DNA of 9,366 nucleotides from JBALVT01 sp047612385 (GTDB taxonomy: Bacteria > Pseudomonadota > Gammaproteobacteria > Pseudomonadales > Halieaceae), in the NCBI GenBank assembly GCA_047612385.1, contig JBLGAR010000165.1, positions 1 through 9,366 on the forward strand, given 5' to 3'. The notes under the pieces are model-generated. The model had not been told where the DNA came from and did no database searches. It was given only the letters and a program-made list of their open reading frames with translations. A program made the position numbers and the translations under genes. Position 1 is the stretch's first letter; each line of letters opens with the position of its first letter. Positions 1-6,010 of the stretch are shown piece by piece.

Positions 1-331
1 GGTACATTTGCATTTGGCAGGTAAACGGGTATGCACCTGACGCCAGAGGCGGCAGCTTGATGTCCTTGGGTTTGTTTAGGGGTAACTCCTCAAAAATATC
101 AAACTCTGCAAACACCACAGTCGCCGCACAGGGCGACGCGTCTTTGCGGATGAAACGCAATGTCGTGCTTTGGCCTGCTGGTAAGAGAATCCTAGAGGGC
201 TCGTAGGTACCGTTATCGACAAAGATCGTCATTGTGTCCTGGTCTGCTGAGACCGCTTTGGGTTTATAAATCCAGAACCACCAGACGATAAGAGCAATCA
301 GAAGCAAGCCCAATAGATTAACGATTAGCAT
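1..331 (-). CDS. Membrane-anchored cupredoxin-domain protein (3' end cut by window edge)
   Basis: The visible 110 residues begin with a hydrophobic segment (about residues 1-22, rich in Leu/Ile/Trp) that should act as an uncleaved membrane anchor. A cupredoxin-like beta domain follows (about 33-110). Likely copper ligands are Cys68 (in DASPC) and the cluster Cys105, Met107, Met109 (TCQMQMY). Relatives of this EfeO-type cupredoxin family usually read TCGMGMYRG here, so the gene probably continues only a short way past the edge. The protein should sit on the periplasmic face and bind copper, perhaps accepting it from CopA; that role is inferred. The ATG at 329-331 has a GGAG ribosome-binding site and lies 12 nt after the copA stop, so the two genes are almost certainly one transcript and may be translationally coupled. 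The family call is good; the exact function is uncertain. Confidence 0.8.
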   Translation of the reverse strand, partial: MLIVNLLGLLLIALIVWWFWIYKPKAVSADQDTMTIFVDNGTYEPSRILLPAGQSTTLRFIRKDASPCAATVVFAEFDIFEELPLNKPKDIKLPPLASGAYPFTCQMQMY

Positions 332-343
332 GTCAATTTCTCC

Positions 344-2629
344 TTAATGGTTCTGCGCGTTAAATAAACGTAAGCGATTCGCATTGGTCACCACCGTCAA
401 TGATGAAAAAGCCATTGCCGCACCAGCAATGACCGGGTTAAGTAACAATCCAAAGAATGGATACAGGATTCCAGCCGCGACCGGGACACCGGCCACGTTG
501 TAGAGAAACGCTCCCAGAAGATTTTGCTTGATGTTGCGCAGCGTTGCTTTGCTTACAGCAATGGCATCGGCCAAACCATGCAGGGAACCGCGCATCAACG
601 TTACATCCGCGCTCTCGATAGCGACATCCGTGCCGGTGCCGATGGCAAAACCGACATTGGCTAGCGCCAACGCTGGGGCATCATTAATACCATCACCTGT
701 CATGCCCACGATCTCACCTTGCATTTGTAGCTCGGCGACTTTGTCGGCTTTTTGGTCGGGCAGAACTTCGGCAAAGTACTCAGTAATCCCTACCTTTTCG
801 GCGACCGCTTTGGCGGTAGCACGGTTGTCACCGGTGAGCATAACGACACGCACTCCATTCTTTTGCAGACGCTGAATGGCCGCAACAGAGTCCTCTTTGA
901 TCGGGTCTGACACAGCAATGATCGCCGCCAACACACCATCGACTGCAAGATACATCGGAGTTTGTGCTAACGCCGCCATTCGCTGCGCGCTCGGCAGGTT
1001 TTGCTCTATATCGACACCCTTCTCTCGCATCATTTTCTCATTACCAAACAGCAACTCGTGGCCGTCGACAACGCCCTCAACACCGTGGCCAGCAACGGCA
1101 TGGAAGTGTTTGACGCCTGTTAAGGTAAGGCCGCGCTCCTTTGCTGATTCGATAATCGACAGCGCCAGCGGGTGTTCGGAACCAGCTTCCAAACTGGCTG
1201 CCAACTGCAGAACCTCACTCTCGTTACTCGCGTGTACCAGCTCAATAGCGGTGACTGCGGGTTGCCCCAGGGTAATAGTGCCGGTTTTATCAAGAATCAT
1301 AGCGGTAACTTTCGATGCCGTTTGCAAGGCTTCACCGTTACGGATCAGCACGCCAGCCTCAGCGGCTTTCCCAATGCCCACCATGACCGACATGGGCGTC
1401 GCCAGACCTAACGCACACGGACACGCGATGATAAGTACCGTAGTCGCCGATACCATGGCGAACGCCACAGTGGGATCCGGGCCAAAATTGAGCCAGACCA
1501 GGGCACTAACCACGGCGATGATCATGACAACAGGCACGAAATACGCTGAGATAACATCAGCCAAACGGCCTATCGGAGGTTTGGAGTTTTGCGCCCGCTT
1601 GACCATTTCAACAATCTGGGCAAGCGCCGTGTCTTTACCCACATGGGTTGCTTTAAAAACAATCGAACCCGTCTTATTGATCGTTCCGGCAACGATTTCG
1701 TCGCCCTCCGCCTTTTCGACAGGCATCGGTTCACCGGTGAGCATCGATTCATCCACAGCAGTTCGGCCCTCAACAACCACGCCATCCACCGAAACCTTCT
1801 CACCAGGGCGCACGCGCACCTGATCTCCTAAGTGAACCTGGTCAATGGCAATGTCGACTTCTTCACCATTGCGAAGAACTCGGGCTGTTGTCGGCTGTAA
1901 GCCGATCAGTCGTTTGATGGCTTCTGACGTTCGCCCTCGCGCTTTCACTTCCAGCGCCAGCCCCAAATTAATTAAACCGATGATCATGGCAGTCGCTTCA
2001 AAATAAACGTGCCTTGCCATTTCTGGAACCACTGAGGGGAAAAACACCACGACCATAGAATAAAGCCACGCGGTACCGGTACCCAAAGCGATCAAGGTAT
2101 CCATATTTGCACTATGGTTTACCAGCGATTTCCAGGCTCCTACATAGAAGTGTTTTCCCGCAAATACCATTACCCCGAAAGTCAGCAGACCGACGACTAA
2201 CCATGACATTCGCTCAAAATTTGTAGTAACTGTCATTTCACCGACGACAAGGCTGTAAATCATTAGGGGAATCCCCAGAGACAGCGCAATCCACATCTCT
2301 TTCATAAGGCGCTTGTAATACAGCTCATCGGCTTTTTCTTTTTCATCAAGAACACTTTGGTCAGAGCTGTCGGTCACACTTTCCGCCTCATAGCCGGCTT
2401 GCTTGACTGCCTCAATCAAACTCTCAACAGGCGCGTCTCCAGTTACGGAAACGGTGCTCTGGACCAAATTCATAACCGCTTTTTCAACGCCAGCGACTTG
2501 ATTTAGCGCACCTTCTATTTTGCCGACACAGCTGGCGCAAGACGCGCCCTGTATACGCAGATATTCTATGGCATTGGTCCCTTCAACTTTCTTGCCCTCT
2601 ACAGCATCTATACGGGTTCGCTTCATCAT
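344..2629 (-). CDS. copA: Cu(I)-translocating P1B-type ATPase CopA
   Basis: This 761-residue inner-membrane pump uses ATP to export Cu(I) from the cytoplasm. A single N-terminal heavy-metal-associated domain (about residues 22-86) carries the CxxC copper site Cys31-Cys34. The P-type core is complete: actuator TGE (298-300), the CPC metal site in a membrane helix (403-405), phosphorylation motif DKTGT (Asp447), the SEHP motif of the nucleotide-binding domain (484-487), TGDN (599-602) and GDGIND (645-650). Tyr710-Asn711 and Met739-xx-Ser742-Ser743 in the last two helices are the residues that mark Cu(I) rather than Zn/Cd pumps. Length is normal for the family. Two ATG codons stand in tandem at the start (2624-2629), behind a weak GGA ribosome-binding site. 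The gene is followed by a cupredoxin and preceded by a MerR-type promoter, as expected for copper-induced export. Confidence 0.96.
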   Translation of the reverse strand: MMKRTRIDAVEGKKVEGTNAIEYLRIQGASCASCVGKIEGALNQVAGVEKAVMNLVQSTVSVTGDAPVESLIEAVKQAGYEAESVTDSSDQSVLDEKEKADELYYKRLMKEMWIALSLGIPLMIYSLVVGEMTVTTNFERMSWLVVGLLTFGVMVFAGKHFYVGAWKSLVNHSANMDTLIALGTGTAWLYSMVVVFFPSVVPEMARHVYFEATAMIIGLINLGLALEVKARGRTSEAIKRLIGLQPTTARVLRNGEEVDIAIDQVHLGDQVRVRPGEKVSVDGVVVEGRTAVDESMLTGEPMPVEKAEGDEIVAGTINKTGSIVFKATHVGKDTALAQIVEMVKRAQNSKPPIGRLADVISAYFVPVVMIIAVVSALVWLNFGPDPTVAFAMVSATTVLIIACPCALGLATPMSVMVGIGKAAEAGVLIRNGEALQTASKVTAMILDKTGTITLGQPAVTAIELVHASNESEVLQLAASLEAGSEHPLALSIIESAKERGLTLTGVKHFHAVAGHGVEGVVDGHELLFGNEKMMREKGVDIEQNLPSAQRMAALAQTPMYLAVDGVLAAIIAVSDPIKEDSVAAIQRLQKNGVRVVMLTGDNRATAKAVAEKVGITEYFAEVLPDQKADKVAELQMQGEIVGMTGDGINDAPALALANVGFAIGTGTDVAIESADVTLMRGSLHGLADAIAVSKATLRNIKQNLLGAFLYNVAGVPVAAGILYPFFGLLLNPVIAGAAMAFSSLTVVTNANRLRLFNAQNH

Positions 2630-2772
2630 TTAATTCCGACGTTAGTGTGGTTTTTTGATCAGAGAAATCCTTTCCATACCAAGTTTCAATAAGATGGAAA
2701 ATTGCGTATTAGCGCAAGGTAAAGCGCCGAAAAACTCGTTTTTGGGCCTTAGCGAACACATGCGTAAGCAAG
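2630..2772 (-). promoter_or_regulatory. copA 5' leader with two inverted repeats and a 39-codon open frame
   Basis: If transcription starts about 7 nt below the -10 element at 2779-2784, copA has a leader of roughly 140 nt. It contains an AT-rich hairpin (2726-2747; 6-bp arms AAAAAC/GTTTTT, then one G-G opposition and a GCC/GGC closing stem). It also contains a 5-bp dyad TTGCG-N6-CGCAA (2702-2717). An open frame starts with ATG at 2761, stops with TAA at 2642-2644 just 12 nt before copA, and would encode 39 residues. It has no visible ribosome-binding site, so I do not call it a gene. The leader might be only a spacer or might tune copA expression; the sequence does not decide. Confidence 0.35.
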
Positions 2773-2778
2773 AACTTG

Positions 2779-2810
2779 AGCCTACGAACCAGGTGTAGCA
2801 CCAAGGTCAA
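2779..2810 (-). promoter_or_regulatory. MerR-family-type (CueR-like) promoter of copA
   Basis: Read on the minus strand, TTGACC (-35, 2805-2810) is separated by 20 nt from TAGGCT (-10, 2779-2784). Over-long spacers of 19-20 bp are typical of promoters activated by MerR-family metal sensors such as CueR, ZntR and MerR, which untwist the DNA. The spacer contains the dyad GGTG-CTA-CACC, with further partial symmetry outside it (ACC on the left arm, GGT on the right). The right arm is imperfect. It directs transcription toward copA. Assignment to a copper sensor follows from the gene it serves; no regulator gene is present in this window. Confidence 0.6.
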
Positions 2811-2830
2811 TAGTCAAATGTCTAAAGAAT

Positions 2831-2855
2831 CCGAAAAGTCAGGCGTAGCTACGCC
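2831..2855 (-). terminator. Possible terminator after the Met/His/Cys-rich gene
   Basis: A perfect 14-bp palindrome GGCGTAGCTACGCC (2842-2855) lies 12 nt beyond the stop of the upstream gene and is followed on the minus strand by TGACTTTT. In RNA this gives a GC-rich 5-bp stem with an AGCU loop. The U tract is short and offset, so termination may be weak. It lies between that gene and the copA promoter, the right place to separate the two units. It could equally be a protein-binding dyad. Confidence 0.35.
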
Positions 2856-2867
2856 AGTCCGGAAAAG

Positions 2868-3299
2868 TTAGGAGTGTTTTGGGGGATGGAAAATACGAGA
2901 AGGGTGCGCGTGGCTAAGTGATTCGGTGGTGCTGGTTGCCACTATACTGCGCTTTAAAACGAGCATGCCCGATAAGTTTTGAAATGCCGCTGGACCGTTC
3001 CCCACTGTGCAGGAAGAGTCACACAGGCCACTAGAGCAGCTATTGCCACAATTGTCACATTTCTCTAACGAAGACCCATCGGGGCTTTTCTCGTGACATG
3101 GAGCTTTTGACGAGTTTTCCATTGCGAGAGAAGAGTCCTTGTGGTGCCCATCGGTATGAGCCGGCATAACCATGTCAGCACTCATAGACAAATGAGTACT
3201 ATCACTGTTTTGCATCATTTGCGTAGGCATAGCGGCAGCCATCAGGGGCTGGACAACCAGCCCCCACACTACTATCGCTATATTTACAAAACGAATCAT
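2868..3299 (-). CDS. Secreted Met/His/Cys-rich putative copper-binding protein
   Basis: I do not recognise this 143-residue protein as a named family, though its layout resembles small DUF2946/CopL-like proteins found beside copper genes. Residues 1-23 look like a Sec signal peptide (Arg3, hydrophobic core, then QPLMAAA), with cleavage likely near residue 23. The mature part is Met- and His-rich at first (MPTQMMQ, SMSADMVMPAH, DGHH). A cysteine cluster follows: Cys68, 81, 84, 88, 93 and 97, a CxxCxxxC-type array. The His-containing tail ends SHAHPSRIFHPPKHS. Such residues are typical Cu(I)/Cu(II) ligands in the periplasm, and the gene sits directly upstream of copA in the same direction. A copper-binding or copper-sensing role is an inference. 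It has its own promoter just upstream and an AG-rich stretch (AGAGAG) before the ATG. Confidence 0.8.
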   Translation of the reverse strand: MIRFVNIAIVVWGLVVQPLMAAAMPTQMMQNSDSTHLSMSADMVMPAHTDGHHKDSSLAMENSSKAPCHEKSPDGSSLEKCDNCGNSCSSGLCDSSCTVGNGPAAFQNLSGMLVLKRSIVATSTTESLSHAHPSRIFHPPKHS

Positions 3300-3322
3300 A
3301 ATCTCATCTCTCTCACTATCGA

Positions 3323-3351
3323 TTTATAGCATAACACCGGCAGTGAGGCAA
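3323..3351 (-). promoter_or_regulatory. Sigma70-like promoter for the Met/His/Cys-rich gene
   Basis: On the minus strand, TTGCCT (-35, 3346-3351) lies exactly 17 nt from TATAAA (-10, 3323-3328). The -10 is preceded by TGC, an extended -10 element. Transcription would start close to 3316, giving a leader of under 20 nt before the ATG at 3299. The match is good (4/6 and 5/6), and it sits where a promoter is needed. It overlaps the dyad at 3332-3377. Confidence 0.6.
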
Positions 3352-3377
3352 AAAACTGTACCTCATAAGTGGTGTTA
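3332..3377. repeat. Nested inverted repeat overlapping the promoter of the Met/His/Cys-rich gene
   Basis: Outer arms TAACACC (3332-3338) and GGTGTTA (3371-3377) are perfect 7-bp complements. Inner arms TGAGG (3344-3348) and CCTCA (3361-3365) are perfect 5-bp complements. The gaps between outer and inner arms are 5 nt on both sides, so the whole element is symmetric about a 12-nt centre. The inner left arm overlaps the -35 hexamer, so an operator or a cruciform affecting that promoter is possible. No known binding-site consensus was recognised. Confidence 0.45.
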
Positions 3378-3394
3378 GCCAGGCGCGACAATCT

Positions 3395-3529
3395 ATGGAA
3401 GAATATCCCGGCAGCATTGCACTGCACGAGCGATTCGGAATCGAAAGAGTGGCACACTTCAGCGAGGTCGGATTCACATTCGACGAATGGGTTGACGTTG
3501 GTTACTGGCAGGGCATACTCGACAAGTAG
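3395..3529 (+). pseudogene. C-terminal remnant of a phosphinothricin-type GNAT N-acetyltransferase
   Basis: The 44 codons from ATG 3395 to TAG 3527-3529 encode a segment that begins MEEYPGSIALHERFGIERV and ends with VDVGYWQGILDK. This matches the C-terminal part of PAT/Bar/MddA-type acetyltransferases, which read like NxxSIALHexlGF...FREVGxKFgrWLDVGYWQ. Family members are about 170 residues long, so the acetyl-CoA-binding core and everything before it are missing. The frame stays open upstream to a TGA near 3343-3345, but those codons do not look like the family, so the breakpoint is probably close to 3380-3395. It has no recognisable promoter or ribosome-binding site. It ends 6 nt before the convergent SDR gene. 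It is best read as a gene remnant; an expressed micro-protein is unlikely. Confidence 0.75.
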
Positions 3530-3535
3530 CTACCC

Positions 3536-4327
3536 TCAAACATAAACAATTGCGCCGCCATCTATACGGATATTCTGGCCGTTGATAAACGCCGCTTGCT
3601 CGCAGCACAGAAACACCACCAGATCCGCCACCTCTTCCCTGGTTGCCAGCCGGCCGCAGGCATTGGGGAACTCTTCCTTCAAGATATGGGAGAGAATATC
3701 TTCCCACTTGTCGCCCCAACCTTTTTTCGCGGCGCGCGCACGGTAGCCTGCTTCCAGATCCGGAGTGTGGATTAAACCCGGGGAAACCGTATTGACGGTA
3801 ATGCCGGTGTTCGACAGCTCCTGCATCAAGCTAACGCCTAAATTAGCCAATGCCCCTTTGGATGCATAATAGTGCGGCATAACTTTCCCGGGACGATGAG
3901 AGCCGATGGTACCGAGATTAACGATACGCCCCCACCGCTTTTCTTTCATTGCAGGTACCAGGGCCTGCACCAAGCGAGCCACTGAGAGAACATTTTTCTG
4001 GTAGATCTGAAGCCAATCTTCCGTCGTGGTAGAACCCCATTTTCCGGCGGTAGCGGTGCCATAGTTGTTGACCAAAATATCAACGCTCAGGTCCAAATCC
4101 TTCAACTGCTCTACCAGCGCATCGCAGCCCGCCTCGGTGGCGATATCGCCTTCTACCGAGTATCCGCCACGGACTGCTTCCGCGGCTAAGGCCGCAGAAC
4201 CGTCGCATTCGTTGCCGTGAAAAACGACCCCTGCCCCACTGGCAGCAAGGCTCTGCGCTATGATTTCGCCGGTATTGCGATTGGAGCCTGTCACCAGTGC
4301 CATTTTACCCGTCAAATCCAGTTTCAT
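3536..4327 (-). CDS. Short-chain dehydrogenase/reductase (SDR family, FabG-like)
   Basis: A 263-residue cytoplasmic NAD(P)(H)-dependent oxidoreductase with a single Rossmann fold. The cofactor loop is TGSNRNTG (13-20), NNYG at 87-90 replaces the usual NNAG, Asn112 fits the active-site Asn, and Tyr153-xxx-Lys157 (YYASK) is the catalytic pair. SPG follows at 182-184 and the C-terminal DGG at 256-258. Two departures stand out: the middle Gly of TGxxxGxG is Asn18, and the position 13 residues before the catalytic Tyr, normally Ser, is Thr140. Arg17 in the cofactor loop suggests NADP(H) preference, an inference. The substrate cannot be told from sequence. The ATG has a GGAAG ribosome-binding site and lies 37 nt after the M32 peptidase, so the two are probably co-transcribed. 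Confidence 0.88.
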   Translation of the reverse strand: MKLDLTGKMALVTGSNRNTGEIIAQSLAASGAGVVFHGNECDGSAALAAEAVRGGYSVEGDIATEAGCDALVEQLKDLDLSVDILVNNYGTATAGKWGSTTTEDWLQIYQKNVLSVARLVQALVPAMKEKRWGRIVNLGTIGSHRPGKVMPHYYASKGALANLGVSLMQELSNTGITVNTVSPGLIHTPDLEAGYRARAAKKGWGDKWEDILSHILKEEFPNACGRLATREEVADLVVFLCCEQAAFINGQNIRIDGGAIVYV

Positions 4328-4364
4328 TTACAAGTCTTCCCTAAACACATTGATAAGCTCCACC

Positions 4365-5864
4365 CTAACTTAAGTAGCGATTTTCTAAATGCGCTTTAAA
4401 GTCCGCTACCCCCAAAGGCTTTCCGGTCGCCTGAATCATAAGATCCTGCATCTCGTAACGTGAGCCTTTAGACCAGATATTTTCGTTCAACCACGATTTC
4501 ATCTGCGAAAACTCGCCCCTGCCTATCTGGCTGTCGAGATCTGGAATCTGCGCCAGCATCGCAGCTTTGAATTGCGCGGCTGCGATTGCCCCCAGCGTGT
4601 AGGTTGGAAAATAACCTATGCCCCCCGAAGGCCAATGTACATCTTGCATACAGCCATCTTTGTAGTTTCCGGCGGTGGATATTCCCAGCATTGAGTGCAT
4701 TGATGCATCCCAGGCTTCAGGGATATCGGCAACTGCCATCGAACCATCGACTAGCTTCTGCTCCATTTCATAGCGAAGGATGATGTGCGCTGGGTAAGTG
4801 CACTCATCTGCATCCACACGAATTAACCCGGGAATCACTTGGCTCGAAAGCCCCAGTAAACGCTGGACACTCCAGTTTTCGTCCGCGGGCGCAACAGTCG
4901 GTGCAAGTGACGCTCGAATGATAGGTGCGACATGTGTAACAAAAGCTTCACTTCTGGCGATCTGCATTTCCATAAATAAACTCTGACTTTCATGTATCGC
5001 CATACCCATGGCCTCACCCACCGGTTGACTTGTATACGCCGCGGGTCTGTTCTGTTCATAAAGTGCATGCCCGGTTTCATGGATAATGCCCTGCATGGAG
5101 GCGAGAAAATTGTCTTCGGTATAGCGAGTGGTAACCCGAACGTCGCCGGTAGCACCACCACAAAAGGGATGGTGTGAAACATCCAGCCGACCACGGGTAA
5201 AATCAAAGCCCAGCAGTTCCATCGTACTTACGCTCAACGCTTTTTGGGCGTCGACACTGATACCTGTGGCGGGGGTTTGCAGCCCACCAGCGACCCGTTG
5301 CTTCTCTATCACTTGCTGTACCAACGGTGGCAGATAAGTTTTTAGATCTTCGAAGATAGGATCGATATCGGCCGTTGAAATCCCCGGTTGATAGAGGGTC
5401 ATAAGTGCGTCATAAGGCGTCTTGCCCAGTGCTTCACCCAGGGCCTGACCCTGCTGGCGCGTCAGGGAAAATAGAGTGTCCAGGTAAGGTTTAAAGTCCT
5501 CCCAATTATTTTCTCCGCGTAACGTCCTCCAGGCCTGCTCTCCCTCGGAAGCGGCTTTCGACATTGCAGCCACGAGGTCCTCGGGCACTGCCATATTCAT
5601 GGTGTAGAGCCGGCGAATCTCACGAAGATTGGCGCGCTGCCAATCATCCAATGTTTCTTCCGCAGCCTGTGCGAGCCAGTCAACAATAGCCGGCTGCGTA
5701 CTAAGCTTGTGAATGTGGACGCTCAGAGTGGCCATCGCGTCGGCACGGCCATCAGCGCTACCCGTTGGCATCATCGTGGCGTTATCCCACTCGAGAATGC
5801 CCGAGGCATGTTCAAAATCAGCAATTTGCGCGAAGTGCTTTTCCAAATTTTGGTATGCGTTCAT
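4365..5864 (-). CDS. M32-family metallocarboxypeptidase (carboxypeptidase Taq type)
   Basis: A 499-residue cytoplasmic zinc (or cobalt) carboxypeptidase that removes C-terminal amino acids from peptides. All family marks are present in order: HPF (232-234), DVRVTTRY (241-248), zinc-binding HETGH (262-266) with His262 and His266 as ligands and Glu263 as general base, then HESQS (291-295) whose Glu292 is the third ligand. IRVDADE (348-354) with TYPAH next to it, and the GYFPTYTLG loop (418-426), complete the set. There is no signal peptide, and length is normal for the family (about 500). A role in peptide turnover is the family expectation. The gene heads a minus-strand pair with the SDR and is divergent from the ABC transporter. 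The ribosome-binding site is weak (GGAT, 5 nt before the ATG). Confidence 0.94.
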   Translation of the reverse strand: MNAYQNLEKHFAQIADFEHASGILEWDNATMMPTGSADGRADAMATLSVHIHKLSTQPAIVDWLAQAAEETLDDWQRANLREIRRLYTMNMAVPEDLVAAMSKAASEGEQAWRTLRGENNWEDFKPYLDTLFSLTRQQGQALGEALGKTPYDALMTLYQPGISTADIDPIFEDLKTYLPPLVQQVIEKQRVAGGLQTPATGISVDAQKALSVSTMELLGFDFTRGRLDVSHHPFCGGATGDVRVTTRYTEDNFLASMQGIIHETGHALYEQNRPAAYTSQPVGEAMGMAIHESQSLFMEMQIARSEAFVTHVAPIIRASLAPTVAPADENWSVQRLLGLSSQVIPGLIRVDADECTYPAHIILRYEMEQKLVDGSMAVADIPEAWDASMHSMLGISTAGNYKDGCMQDVHWPSGGIGYFPTYTLGAIAAAQFKAAMLAQIPDLDSQIGRGEFSQMKSWLNENIWSKGSRYEMQDLMIQATGKPLGVADFKAHLENRYLS

Positions 5865-6010
5865 TAAATATCCATTGTCGTTTGTGTCATCGTAAGTCGT
5901 CGGAGTTCAATAGAAATTACCAGAGCGAGCCCCGCTGTAGAGGGAACATGATACATTGCATGTTCTGCGAGTCCAGAACAGCCAACACCTTCTACAGAGA
6001 TCCAGTACCA

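Noticed and set aside
876..1823. A long plus-strand open frame (315 codons) opposite copA
   Set aside because: It lies entirely antisense to the intact, motif-complete copA, its predicted protein is Ser/Thr/Ala-rich without any recognisable motif, and no ribosome-binding site precedes it.
2630..2867. A known riboswitch or small RNA between copA and the Met/His/Cys-rich gene
   Set aside because: No recognised riboswitch core was seen, and the region is explained by a promoter, a leader and a possible terminator.
2831..2875. An imperfect direct repeat (CCGAAAAGTCAGGCGT and CCGGAAAAGTTAGGAGT) near the end of the Met/His/Cys-rich gene
   Set aside because: The copies differ by several bases and there are only two. 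The second runs into the coding region, so chance similarity is the simplest reading.
3327..3380. An integron attC-like site (GTTAGCC core, nested arms with equal spacers) next to the GNAT remnant
   Set aside because: In attC the pairing extends outward from AAC/GTT into RYYYAAC and GTTRRRY. Here outward pairing fails after one base, and complementarity runs inward instead. GTTAGCC also breaks the RRRY consensus, and no integrase or other cassette is present.
4835..5206. A minus-strand 123-codon frame inside the M32 carboxypeptidase gene
   Set aside because: It is a shifted frame within a coding region that carries all M32 motifs, and it shows no family features of its own.
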